Shown here: positions 25,441 through 33,791 of the stretch, piece by piece
Layout of the letters: each line of letters begins with the position of its first letter
Numbering within the stretch: the first letter of the stretch is position 1
Source: Verrucomicrobiota bacterium
GTDB taxonomy: Bacteria > Verrucomicrobiota > Verrucomicrobiia > Limisphaerales > JAEYXS01
Assembly: GCA_023431185.1 (NCBI GenBank)
Contig: JAEYXS010000024.1
Span: 15,909 to 79,908 of the forward strand
Direction of reading: 5' to 3'
Length of the DNA: 64,000 bases
Notes under the pieces: model-generated
What the model was told of the DNA's origin: nothing
Database searches by the model: none
Seen by the model: the letters and a program-made list of their open reading frames with translations, nothing else
Position numbers and translations under genes: made by a program

Positions 25441-26592
25441 ATGGATATCGCGACGGTCTTGAAGGATGAAGCTCTGCGGCAGCAGGAGTTTCCAGTGACG
25501 AAGCAAAAGGCGTTTCTCGCGCATGCAGCGGTCTGTGCCCTGCCCCAGCGGGTCGCCACGGCGATGACGGATTTCACCACGCGTTGCACCCGGAGCGATC
25601 AGGAGGTCATGCAGTCTGAGGCGATGATGGATGAGACGCGCAAGCTCGCCGCACAATTGATCAACGCCAAACCGGAGGAGATCGCGCTAGTAGGACCGAC
25701 CTCACTCGGTTTGAGCCTCATCGCCAACGGTCTTAATTTCCGCAAGCACGACAATGTGGTGGTCTATTTCGAGGATTATCCATCTAACGTCTATCCATGG
25801 ATGACGCTGGCGGATCGTGGCGTGGAAGTCCGCTTCCTGAACATCCGGGAACTGGGCCGTCTGCGGGTGACGGATATCATGGGGCAGATCGATGAGCAGA
25901 CACGCATGGTGGCCATTGCTTCCTGCCATTTCCTCGCGGGCTGGCGCGTAGAACTCGAAACGCTGGGCAAACAATTACGGAACAAGGGCATCCTTTTCTG
26001 CGTGGATGGCATTCAGACGTTGGGAGCATTCCCAACCACAGTGGAATACATCGATTTCATGGCTGCTGATGCACACAAGTGGTTGCTGGGTCCTTGCTCC
26101 GCCGGCATCCTGTATGTGCGGAAGGAGTTGCAGGACCGGCTCATGCCCACCGTCTATGGCTGGCATAATGTGCGCAGTCCAAATTTCGTGGCCCAAGAGG
26201 AGATCGTATTCCGCGCGGACGCACGCCGGTATGAAGCGGGGACGAACAACCTCGTGGGCATCGCGGGTCTTCAGGCGGCATTCAAGCTGATCGCGGAAGT
26301 GGGCGTGGAGAACATCGGGCGTGAATTGATGCGCAAGCGGTCTTATCTGGTGCCGAAGTTACAGGCGAAAGGTTATACTGTGCTGTATGCCGATGCGGCC
26401 CCGCAAAACTGCAGCGGCATCGTCACTTTCCAAAAGCCGGGAACGGATCTGGCCGCGTTGAATCAGACATTGATCGAGGGCGGAGTGCAGATCTCGTTAC
26501 GGGCGGATCGCAAGGGTCAGCAATACCTGCGTGTGTCGCCACATTTCTACAACACGGATGAGGAGCTGGAGCGGTTGCTGAAATTGCTTTAA
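25441..26592 (+). CDS. Class V aminotransferase (cysteine desulfurase/isopenicillin N epimerase-like)
   Basis: A 383-residue PLP enzyme. The PLP lysine is in AADAHKWLLGPCSAGILYV (about residue 213). FCVDGIQTLGAFP holds the conserved Asp that pairs with the pyridine nitrogen, and RRYEAGTNNLVGIAGLQA contains the phosphate-contact region. HFYNTDEELERLLKLL is the typical C-terminal end. The persulfide-loop cysteine seen in NifS/IscS is not evident, which favours an epimerase, kynureninase-like or selenocysteine-lyase-type reaction over sulfur mobilisation. The substrate cannot be deduced. It is isolated between two copies of a palindromic repeat. Confidence 0.9.
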   Translation: MDIATVLKDEALRQQEFPVTKQKAFLAHAAVCALPQRVATAMTDFTTRCTRSDQEVMQSEAMMDETRKLAAQLINAKPEEIALVGPTSLGLSLIANGLNFRKHDNVVVYFEDYPSNVYPWMTLADRGVEVRFLNIRELGRLRVTDIMGQIDEQTRMVAIASCHFLAGWRVELETLGKQLRNKGILFCVDGIQTLGAFPTTVEYIDFMAADAHKWLLGPCSAGILYVRKELQDRLMPTVYGWHNVRSPNFVAQEEIVFRADARRYEAGTNNLVGIAGLQAAFKLIAEVGVENIGRELMRKRSYLVPKLQAKGYTVLYADAAPQNCSGIVTFQKPGTDLAALNQTLIEGGVQISLRADRKGQQYLRVSPHFYNTDEELERLLKLL

Positions 26593-26657
26593 AGAAGCAG
26601 AGGGGAAAAGCGCGGGTACGCTCTGATATCCGCATGTTTCCTTTCCCCTCATCCCGG

Positions 26658-26677
26658 CCTTCTCCCCAAGGAGAAGG
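26658..26677. repeat. Palindromic intergenic repeat, copy 2
   Basis: CCTTCTCC and GGAGAAGG form a perfect 8-bp stem with loop CCAA, preceded by CCCCTCATCCCGG. The arrangement matches the 25348 element. It lies between convergent genes (stops at 26592 and 26727) and may serve as a bidirectional terminator. Confidence 0.6.
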
Positions 26678-26726
26678 AGTTAGCATTTCCAGCACAACGT
26701 CGTTCTGGGGTTGTTTCGTGCGCACG

Positions 26727-27956
26727 TCAGAATAGCACCGTGCGGCGCTTGGGCATCTCCGCGCCGTCCACCACCTTACACACGACTACGTTCAGGGCAC
26801 GCCCGGTTTTAGCCTGAAAGCCCTCGCGCATGGCTTTCATGAATGCATCGGTGTGCGACCAGGAAACCAAGTTCACCGTGGTGGTGCCGAAGTGGCCGCC
26901 CGTGGCCCGGGCACCGAGACAGACCGGTTGCTCACGGGCCAGTGCCACCAGCAAATCCTGATCGGGCGTGGTGCTCTTGTAAAAATCACGGGCGCTTTCG
27001 TGGCTTTGGTTGAGATAAAAGCCGAGCTGCCCCAGGTCATCTTCTTGCAAGGCCCGGTCGGCAAAGGCCACGCGCACATTCTCGCCTGCCACATGATAGG
27101 CGCAGGCGTGCTCGCGTTCGCTCAAGCGCGCCTTGTTCTGGGAAAGATAACGCGGCTCGATCGAACGGAGCGAACGTGCGCCAAGTTTTTGCGACGCAGC
27201 TTCACAAGCAGTGCGCAGCTCTGTCACATCACCTTTGGGAGCATCTGTGGGACCGGCATCACAGAGGATCACGCAGAACTCACCCACCAGCGGAATCACT
27301 TGTGTGGTGGCGTGCAGGAGATCCACTTGCACGGCATGAAATTCACGGCCCAGCAAAGCGGTGAGCGGGCCGACGAGGCTGCTTTCCTGCTTCGCAAAAC
27401 CCGTGGCGGCTGCCTGACACAAGCGCGCAGTGTAGAGGCGTTCTTTCGGCGTAAGTGGCGGCAGCTCGCCGGCACGGTCGAGTTGAGGCGGACGCGCACT
27501 GCCGGTTTCCGTGAGGCGATAAGGGTAGAGTGCCCGAACCATGAGCGCGGTAGCGACAGTCAAAGTCGCGTTCACACCGAGATCGAGCCCGGGCGGAAAA
27601 GCCGGATGAAAGGCCGCCGTGAAACCGCCGAAATGCACCCGCTGCTTGCGCAACTGGGCGAGCACGCCTTTGACCAGATCCGCCCAAGGTGCCTCGGGAT
27701 CGGTCCGGAGCTCGCTGATCCAAAACTTCACCGGCTTTTCCGGATGCAGGGAGGAGACGATTTCCACGCGGCCATCAGACCGGGGAGAGGCAGCCAGCGA
27801 ACCGTAGTGATCCACCGCCAGGGAGAGCACCAGACTGCGATTGAAATCATCGCCGTTCCCCAGCAACTCCACATGGCCGGGCACCTTGACGACGCGCGGC
27901 GGAGTGTAACCGAAGGCGCGCTTGAAAACAGTTTTGACGTCGAGCGGGCGGTGCAT
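26727..27956 (-). CDS. Galactokinase-like GHMP kinase family protein with degenerate active site
   Basis: A 409-residue protein of galactokinase length and layout. The N-terminal galactose-binding block reads VPGHVELLGNGDDFNRSL where active enzymes have PGRVNLIGEHTDYN, so the catalytic Arg (to H28) and the GEHTD core are changed. The second motif, normally GLSSSAAL, is GLDLGVNATLTVATAL. The region of the catalytic Asp (GIMDQ) reads LVGPLTALLG with no Asp. The last motif GARATGGHFGTTTVNLV keeps most of its glycines. It is therefore probably not a normal galactokinase; a regulatory or altered-substrate role is possible, as for yeast Gal3. It follows a pterin dehydratase gene by 10 bp. Confidence 0.82.
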   Translation of the reverse strand: MHRPLDVKTVFKRAFGYTPPRVVKVPGHVELLGNGDDFNRSLVLSLAVDHYGSLAASPRSDGRVEIVSSLHPEKPVKFWISELRTDPEAPWADLVKGVLAQLRKQRVHFGGFTAAFHPAFPPGLDLGVNATLTVATALMVRALYPYRLTETGSARPPQLDRAGELPPLTPKERLYTARLCQAAATGFAKQESSLVGPLTALLGREFHAVQVDLLHATTQVIPLVGEFCVILCDAGPTDAPKGDVTELRTACEAASQKLGARSLRSIEPRYLSQNKARLSEREHACAYHVAGENVRVAFADRALQEDDLGQLGFYLNQSHESARDFYKSTTPDQDLLVALAREQPVCLGARATGGHFGTTTVNLVSWSHTDAFMKAMREGFQAKTGRALNVVVCKVVDGAEMPKRRTVLF

Positions 27957-27966
27957 GGCGGCACCG

Positions 27967-28248
27967 TTACTTGATGAGCTTGTCGAACTTGGCGGCGAGC
28001 TCGAAGTCACGTTCCGTCAGGCCACCGCTGTCGTGGCTGGTGAGACGCAGGGTCACCTTGTCCCATTGGATCTCGATGTCGGGATGGTGATCGGCCGCAT
28101 CGGCGACCTTGGCCACGGCGTTGACGAACTTGATGGAGCCATTGAAGTCCGCATGCTTATAGGTCCGGCGGATGGCCGGGCCATCGCGCTGCCAGGACGG
28201 GACTTTAACCAGCGCTGCTTTGATCTGGTCTGCCGTAAGTTTTGCCAT
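27967..28248 (-). CDS. 4a-hydroxytetrahydrobiopterin dehydratase (PCD/DCoH family)
   Basis: A 93-residue protein of the usual family size. It dehydrates 4a-hydroxy-tetrahydropterin, recycling the cofactor of aromatic amino-acid hydroxylases, or acts in related pterin (including molybdopterin) steps. The active-site set is DHHPDIEIQWDKV (His54, His55), then RLTSHDSGGLTERDFELA with the third His72. The start at 28248 is the usual MAKLT-type N-terminus; a longer frame begins at 28284. No aromatic amino-acid hydroxylase gene is in the window. Only 10 bp separate it from the galactokinase-like gene, so they are probably cotranscribed. Confidence 0.94.
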   Translation of the reverse strand: MAKLTADQIKAALVKVPSWQRDGPAIRRTYKHADFNGSIKFVNAVAKVADAADHHPDIEIQWDKVTLRLTSHDSGGLTERDFELAAKFDKLIK

Positions 28249-28317
28249 AAGAACATTGATGTCACAACCGCGCGCCATGGTCACGCCAAAAGGCGCGTTC
28301 CCGCGAACCGAACATGC

Positions 28318-30975
28318 TCAGGGCACCGGACGTTGCAGCAGAATGAAACCGCTGGTGGTGTTGGTGTAGGGCAGGAACAGTTCCGTGACCGGGAATTTGC
28401 CCACCACATTCGTCAACGATTGAGGCGTCAGCGAAGCGCCCGTGAACTTCATGGCTTCATAGGTGGCACCCGCCGCCGAGGGCCAGCTCAGCCGCAGGAA
28501 GTTCGCGTTCCACGTGGACACATCCAGTGTGAAGGGCTCATCCATCGCATTAGGATTCGTCCCCCGCACCTGCTCCCGGGCGTTTTGCGAACCATCCCCA
28601 TCCGGGTCACCCTTGGGGCCTTGGGCCAGATTGCCGAATTGGGCCGTCTCCCAGCCATCATCCAGACCGTCCGCATCGCTGTCGGTGATTGGCATGCCAT
28701 GGATGATCAACTGCGCATCGGTGAAGAGCCCAGTATCGCCGCCGAACTCATCGGTCATCTGGATGGTCCAGCGCCCTTTCGCCGGTTCATAGAAGTTCTG
28801 CGTGGTGTAATAGGTCCAGTCCGTAGGACCGCCGCCCGCACTGTTGTTCTCAGCCTGCAAGATGCTGACGGTGCCAGAGGGTGAGATCAGCGTGATGCGC
28901 AGATCCGACCGGGCCGTGTGATTGGCCGTCAGCTTGACCCCGACATGTTCACAAACCAGTTCGTCCGGGACATTGAAGCTGATCGCCGCTTGCGACACAG
29001 ACACCATCGCGGTGGCTGATGGTTCCTGGGCGAGATAGTTCGTCAAGGACAGCCCGGCCGTCCGGCCGATGAACACCGCCGGGATGGGCGAATACGCATC
29101 CACCACCATATAGAACGCATCGGTGTTCACCGCACTGTCAAACACCACCGCATACTTGGCCCCCGCTTCCTGGGCACGCTTGATCTTGTTGACGAACGAA
29201 TTGCGCTGGTCCGGAAAATCCCCGGCCGGACCGCGCTCGATCAAGGCCGCCTTGCCCTGCAAGTTCTGGGCGATCGCGTTGGTGGCATAGCCCACGAAGA
29301 CCAATGGCACATTCGCCAGCGGTTGATCCGCCCGCGGACCCAGATCCGTGGGATAAGCCTGCACTGAAACCAGCTCCGGCGGCACATTCGGCCCCAGCAC
29401 TTGCACGCGCGTGGCGATCTCCGGGATCGGCAACCCCGTGGCATGACTGTACGTCACCTTCGTGCGCGGCGGCTGGTTGGACCAAGACTGCGCGAGCTTG
29501 ACCGCCACACTGGCGTCGGGGATGCCAAAGCCCACGTTGTCGCTCGTGACGAATCCCGCTCCGTTCGTCTGGATCGCCGGATCGGCCAGGTAGATGTGCT
29601 TCGCCGATTGCACGAGGATATGCTGCACATCCCGCAAGTTCAGATTCGGATTCGCCGAGAGCATCAGCGCCACGATCCCGCTGATTTGCGGCGTGGACCC
29701 GGATGTGCCCGAAAACCCGAACGCATTGAACGCATAATTGTTCTGATCCCCGGAAAACGAGAATTGATTGTACCCCTGAGTGCCCACCAAGTCCGTCGTC
29801 ACCAGCAACGGAAAGCCCGAATCACCACTCGGCGCGCTCACCAAGATGCAAGCCCCGCGACTCCCGTAGCTCGCGGCACGTCCGTCCAATCGCGCCGCCC
29901 CCACCGCGATCGCATCCGGTGAAGACGCATACGCATCATCATTCGCGTTGCCCTTCGAGGCACGGTGATTGCCCGCCGCGCGCACGATGACCACTCCCCG
30001 GCCACCCCGGCCGGCGGTGACCGCATCGCTCAACGCATACGCCTCCTGGAAGGAAGGCGTCACCTGGATGTTCGCCAGGCCGCCCCAGCTATGGTTCTGC
30101 ACGAAGACCTGATCGATCGCATAACCGAACATCTCCCCCAACTTCTCATCCGTCACGATCGCCCCGCTCCCGTTGAAGATCACCCAGCTCGCCAGCTTCG
30201 CCAGCGGCGCCGTTCCCGCCAGCCCCACTCCATTGCCCGTCTCCGCCGTCACCAGCCCTGCCACCGCCGTACCGTGGAAGTTGGCGTTCAGGTTCATCGG
30301 ATTGCCGTCGCCCAGATTCGTATGAAAGTTCCGGTGCGGCGTACCCGCCATGCGTCCGGCCAGATCCGGATGCGTCATCTGCACCCCTTCATCCACCACC
30401 GAAACCGTGACCCCAGCACCTTTCGCCAAGGGCCACGCCGCCCGGATATTGATATCCGCCCCGCCGGAATCCCCTTCCGCATCCCGATTCTCCAGATGCC
30501 ATTGATTCGGCAGCAATGTGTCATTGGAACGCGCGGCGTAAGGCCCGTGCAACGTGAACGGCCGGCGGAACACCGGCGTGCAAACCTCCACCTCCGGCAA
30601 GGCCGCGAGCCGGGCGGATTCCCGCGCTGCACTCCACGCATCCGGCGCCTCCAGGATGAACGTCCGCTCATCCAGTTCCCGCGACCGCACCAGCGGACTC
30701 TTCGCCAGCAACGCCGCCGCCTGCTCAGCCCGCTGCACCCGCAACACCACCCGCTTCGTCAGTTCCATGCGGTATTCCGGATTCTCTGCGGGATAAACCT
30801 CCAAGACAGGTGCGGCCATCCCTTGCAGACCGAGCGGGGATTCATCCGTGGCATAACGCACCGCCCGCGGCTCACGGAACTGCCAGTTCTCAGCCGCCTG
30901 AGCGCCGGTCAATCCGCAGACACAGAGAAACGTGACGAGGCAACGCATCGGCCTCCAACCTTTACGACTATTCAT
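28318..30975 (-). CDS. Secreted subtilisin-like serine protease with PA and P domains
   Basis: An 885-residue exported S8 protease. A signal peptide ends near AQA at residue 27, followed by a propeptide-like region. The catalytic residues are D195 (VSVVDEGVQMTHPDL), H234 (NFHGTAVAGL), oxyanion N336 (RAAGNH) and S425 (FSGTSGSTPQISG). A protease-associated domain (LQGKAALIERGPAGDFPDQ) at about 600-680 and a proprotein-convertase P domain (about 730-830) follow, then an acidic DSDADGLDDGW/DPDGDGSQN calcium-binding linker and a small C-terminal domain. The start at 30975 is taken; an ATG at 30948 is nearer to a GGAGG. No dedicated anchor is seen, so it may be extracellular. Confidence 0.9.
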   Translation of the reverse strand: MNSRKGWRPMRCLVTFLCVCGLTGAQAAENWQFREPRAVRYATDESPLGLQGMAAPVLEVYPAENPEYRMELTKRVVLRVQRAEQAAALLAKSPLVRSRELDERTFILEAPDAWSAARESARLAALPEVEVCTPVFRRPFTLHGPYAARSNDTLLPNQWHLENRDAEGDSGGADINIRAAWPLAKGAGVTVSVVDEGVQMTHPDLAGRMAGTPHRNFHTNLGDGNPMNLNANFHGTAVAGLVTAETGNGVGLAGTAPLAKLASWVIFNGSGAIVTDEKLGEMFGYAIDQVFVQNHSWGGLANIQVTPSFQEAYALSDAVTAGRGGRGVVIVRAAGNHRASKGNANDDAYASSPDAIAVGAARLDGRAASYGSRGACILVSAPSGDSGFPLLVTTDLVGTQGYNQFSFSGDQNNYAFNAFGFSGTSGSTPQISGIVALMLSANPNLNLRDVQHILVQSAKHIYLADPAIQTNGAGFVTSDNVGFGIPDASVAVKLAQSWSNQPPRTKVTYSHATGLPIPEIATRVQVLGPNVPPELVSVQAYPTDLGPRADQPLANVPLVFVGYATNAIAQNLQGKAALIERGPAGDFPDQRNSFVNKIKRAQEAGAKYAVVFDSAVNTDAFYMVVDAYSPIPAVFIGRTAGLSLTNYLAQEPSATAMVSVSQAAISFNVPDELVCEHVGVKLTANHTARSDLRITLISPSGTVSILQAENNSAGGGPTDWTYYTTQNFYEPAKGRWTIQMTDEFGGDTGLFTDAQLIIHGMPITDSDADGLDDGWETAQFGNLAQGPKGDPDGDGSQNAREQVRGTNPNAMDEPFTLDVSTWNANFLRLSWPSAAGATYEAMKFTGASLTPQSLTNVVGKFPVTELFLPYTNTTSGFILLQRPVP

Positions 30976-31329
30976 TACGGTATTTGGGTCGCCTCGCTGG
31001 CTGTTGCCCGGCTTTTCTGTGCGCTGAAAAACGGGCTGGCCGGAACGTAGCCTAGCTCCCCCGATTCCGCCAGCGGTATTTCCAGCCCGCCACCAACCCC
31101 CCGCGACGCCGGCCAGCGCCCACCTCCTCACGTTCTCAGTTTCCCATCCGTCCCCTTCCCCGATTGAGAACTGAGCACTTAAAATTTAACACTCCCTTGA
31201 AGCGGCCTCCCATCCAGTTTGTTCAATGTGACGCTCTCGCAGTAGCATCCTGTTCTGCGGCACTCTAGCCACCAGTCCACACCTCCCGCACCAAACCCTC
31301 GCCAGCCACCCCACAAAGCAATGCAGCAT

Positions 31330-31455
31330 GGTAGGGCGAAAGTCCTCTTGAGCCCTGACCTTTTACGTCAAGGCACCGCGAAATTCAGCACCCACTCCCG
31401 CCGAAGCACGACGCCCCCATCTCCCTCTCCTCCATTTGGAAGCCGAACTTCGGCT
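31330..31455. repeat. GGTAGGGC-type repeat, direct copy A
   Basis: Starts GGTAGGGCGAAAGTCCTCTT, contains CCCTGACCTTTTACGTCAAG and ends with the hairpin AGCCGAACTTCGGCT. Copy B at 31783 shares the start, the CCCTGACCTTTT-CG-CAAGGCACCG core and the terminal GAAGCCGAACTTCGGC. Its first 28 bases are also almost the same as the reverse complement of the right end of the element at 41153-41324, so it belongs to the same dispersed family. Confidence 0.7.
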
Positions 31456-31470
31456 AGATGGAGGAGAGGG
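31423..31470. repeat. Nested palindrome
   Basis: An outer perfect 13-bp stem (CCCTCTCCTCCAT / ATGGAGGAGAGGG) encloses an inner perfect palindrome AGCCGAACTTCGGCT at 31441-31455. The outer stem is related to the CCCTCTCCCC repeats at 25348 and 26658. It overlaps the end of repeat copy A. Confidence 0.75.
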
Positions 31471-31782
31471 CCGGGGAGAGGAGGCCCTAAACCTCTCTTC
31501 CCCTCTCGGGGCAGTCGAACTTCGACCGACTCCTGCATTCCCTTTAGGGAATTATTTCAAAGAGCAATGAAACCACCCGACCCCTGTGAAGTGCCGTGTT
31601 CTTCCTCCTCCTAACAGGGAGGTCGAATTCAGTGTTTGTCCCTAACCAGGCTGGTTCCGCAGCGGCTCATGGATTCCCCGGTGAGATCGTAAAATCCTAC
31701 GCCCACCGACGTCCAGTTCGCCCTCCAGCTTACGGGCCCCGACCCAAACACCCGACCCTCTCACAGATCCTGCCAGAAACCC

Positions 31783-31897
31783 GGTAGGGCGGTGGTGCTC
31801 CGCCGCCCTGACCTTTTTCGCCAAGGCACCGTGATAACCACACCCCACCATCGCCGAAACCCAAGACTCCCATCCCATTCGGAAGCCGAACTTCGGC
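31783..31897. repeat. GGTAGGGC-type repeat, direct copy B
   Basis: Starts GGTAGGGCGGTGGTGCTCCG, where GGGCGG can pair with CCGCCC just downstream to form a hairpin, then repeats the CCCTGACCTTTTTCGCCAAG core of copy A and ends GAAGCCGAACTTCGGC. The two copies are 453 bp apart and diverged in the middle. Confidence 0.65.
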
Positions 31898-32407
31898 CCT
31901 TGATGGCCCCATAAGGACTCGTCACCTCCCCGCCAACGCAGGCGCACAATTCTGCCCGTGTACTTGCGTACACTATGCCTCATCATGTGTTGATGACCTG
32001 GGATTTCCCCGGTGGCTGCCTGCCGCTCCGATTGAGCGCCAACCAACGGTCTCACCCGTCCTTTACCAGCAGCGGGCTGCCAGCACTGGAAATAGTCTCA
32101 GATTTCCTGCAATTCCGCCATCACTTTTCGCTAAAATTTTCACACCAAACCGAACCGTTTTGCATTCAAGAACTTCCAAAAAACACCCCTCACGTAACTC
32201 GCATTTTCATTCTTTTTCCTTTTCCCATTCGCGCAATTCGCGTCGCTATTCCCCTCCGAAACCAGAAACAATGAAACTAGAAATCACCCCTCGCCCGCTT
32301 GACCTTTCATCCCCATCACGGCACTTTCCACTCAATGAGATTTCCCCGTTTTCACCACCATGACCCGCTCTCACGGAATTCTTTCCTTCTACAATCTTAG
32401 TTAGCCT

Positions 32408-32764
32408 ATGCCGCACGAGTTCCCCAACGACGCTGACGGAGACGCTTTACAACGTTTTGTCGATGATGGCAGTGACCTTTCGAAACCGATGACCATTGAC
32501 TTTCAGGTCGCTGTGCCTGACGAGGCCGCAGCAAACGGACTCGCCGAAGTGGCCTACAAACTCGGCTATCGTGTAAAGATTTACGCTAGCCCCGAGTGCT
32601 CGCTCCCGTGGACGTGTGAGTGCTCGACACGCATGCTTGCCCGCCGCAACAGGATTATAGCGATCCAAGCAGAGTTGGCTGGCCTTGCGGAACCGTTCAG
32701 AGGACATCCTGATGGATGGGGTAGTTTTGGAAATGACACCGATGAGACACACGCACCCAGCTAA
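32408..32764 (+). CDS. RraB-like protein (ribonuclease E inhibitor B family domain)
   Basis: A 118-residue cytosolic protein. FPNDADGDALQRFVDDGSDLSKPM is the family start, followed by IDFQVAVPDEAAANGLAEVA, the WTCECSTRML segment and a C-terminal DGWGSFGND, all as in the RraB family. RraB of E. coli binds and inhibits RNase E, but family members in other phyla are often unlinked to RNase E and occur among immunity-like genes. It is followed after 45 bp by an unknown protein gene in the same direction. The start codon has only a weak ribosome-binding match. Confidence 0.85.
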   Translation: MPHEFPNDADGDALQRFVDDGSDLSKPMTIDFQVAVPDEAAANGLAEVAYKLGYRVKIYASPECSLPWTCECSTRMLARRNRIIAIQAELAGLAEPFRGHPDGWGSFGNDTDETHAPS

Positions 32765-32809
32765 CCAACGCCCCGCCGGCCAGTCCGTTCGCGACTTGCT
32801 GACCACACT

Positions 32810-33370
32810 ATGACTGAAACTCTCACGGCACTGCAAAAGTTCGACGCCACACATCAAAACGACGGCGCGACCTTGTCGGACGTCGGCTTGATTCTGCTGC
32901 GTCCACCCGAGCGTAATTGGTGTGACGATACTCCAAAGAACGGCCACATTTTTGCCACTACCGGTGGAGACAGCGTTCACTTCTGTTTGCTGGAAGTGGC
33001 TGGCCGAATCACCGAAGATTCACCCGTCGTGATGGTTGTCCCTTGCAACTCCAACGCACCTCACCTTGTGGTAGGCGACACGTTACGCGACTTTCTCTCC
33101 CTTGGTAGCACCATTGGCTACTTCTTCTTGGAGCAGCTTGTTTACGACTTCGACAAGACGCTTGGGTATCTCTTCGACTACGACGCCTGCCTGCGGCACA
33201 ACTACTTTGGCGGAGAGCCGCCCGAGGAGGACCTTGAGGATTTGGCTGCACACCGGGCGTTGCTGGCGACCTTGTCTGGAGAGTTTGGCCTGAGTCCTTG
33301 GCTGGATACGAACGCGAAGTTCGATGCCTTGCAAAAGAAATGGTCACACCACATTGAGTTGGCATCTTGA
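32810..33370 (+). CDS. Hypothetical protein, possibly SUKH-like
   Basis: A 186-residue soluble protein I do not firmly recognise. The order of features (GHIFATTGGDSVHFCLLEV, PVVMVVPCNSNAPHLVVGDT, FLSLGSTIGYFFLEQL, then an acidic helical end) resembles SMI1/KNR4 (SUKH) proteins, in which an FA-TxGxDGxHF-like strand precedes a small-loop motif and a hydrophobic helix; this is from memory. SUKH proteins are frequent immunity proteins against contact-dependent toxins. Its neighbour is RraB-like and the surrounding DNA is repeat-rich, which fits an accessory locus. No toxin gene is seen next to it. Confidence 0.7.
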   Translation: MTETLTALQKFDATHQNDGATLSDVGLILLRPPERNWCDDTPKNGHIFATTGGDSVHFCLLEVAGRITEDSPVVMVVPCNSNAPHLVVGDTLRDFLSLGSTIGYFFLEQLVYDFDKTLGYLFDYDACLRHNYFGGEPPEEDLEDLAAHRALLATLSGEFGLSPWLDTNAKFDALQKKWSHHIELAS

Positions 33371-33791
33371 AGGTTGGGCCGCCTCTCCAAGGCGCTGCTA
33401 ACTTTCCCCCTAGCATCCGCGAGGAAAGATTCCTAGCCACGGGTTTTCAACCCGTGGAGACCCCGCCCAAATCCCTGCGTCGCGTAGCGACGCCAGATTC
33501 CCCCGTCAAATCCGCCACCGCCCTCACTTCTTCCGCTGCCGCACCGCTTCCTTCTTCGCTTCCAGATCCGCCTGCAGATTCTTCCGGATAAACGGCAACT
33601 CTTTTTCCAGTTCGCCCATCTTCTCGAAATCCCCTTCCGACTCCGCATTCTTGATCGCGTCCTTCGTGGCCACCCTGCCGCGCGATTGACAACCGCCCGG
33701 CTGTAAGACTTTAATGCTCGCGTTGAATACACGCCCTTTCGGGCTGATTCAACTGTTAGGTGAAAACGAACCAAAGAGGTCCACGCTCATC
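33371..33791. other. Intergenic stretch with hairpins and a gene fragment
   Basis: Contains a perfect hairpin CCACGGGTT-TTC-AACCCGTGG at 33437-33457, a second GCGTCGC-GTA-GCGACGC at 33477-33493, and the truncated copy of the small-protein gene at 33524-33672. The last part before 33792 carries the promoter and leader of the Ig-like protein gene but I see no clear promoter boxes. Confidence 0.7.
33524..33672 (-). pseudogene. Truncated copy of the 93-residue coiled-coil protein gene
   Basis: 149 bp align without gaps to 35527-35675, the 3' half of the intact gene at 35527-35808; by hand I count about 9 mismatches. The copy keeps the reading frame to the same stop (ending AKKEAVRQRKK) but has lost the start and N-terminal half; upstream of 33672 the sequence is unrelated. 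Together with the intact gene it brackets the Ig-like protein gene in direct orientation. Confidence 0.88.

Larger units (their letters stand above)
30976..32407. other. About 1.4 kb repeat-rich stretch with no convincing gene
   Basis: Open frames here are short, overlap the repeats and show no family character, so none is called. The stretch holds two direct copies of a roughly 115-125 bp repeat (31330 and 31783), nested palindromes (31423-31470), and repeated hairpins with the core CGAACTTCG at 31442, 31514 and 31885. The right part (32100-32407) is less GC-rich, with the pyrimidine-rich word ATTCGCGCAATTCGCG, and leads into the RraB-like gene. This looks like an accumulation site for mobile palindromic repeats. 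Confidence 0.7.

Noticed and set aside
31330..31897. CRISPR array
   Set aside because: Only two diverged copies 453 bp apart, no regular spacers and no cas genes.
31321..32363. Several open frames of 60-140 codons in the 31.3-32.4 kb stretch
   Set aside because: They run across palindromic repeats, overlap each other on both strands and have no recognisable domain or ribosome-binding site.
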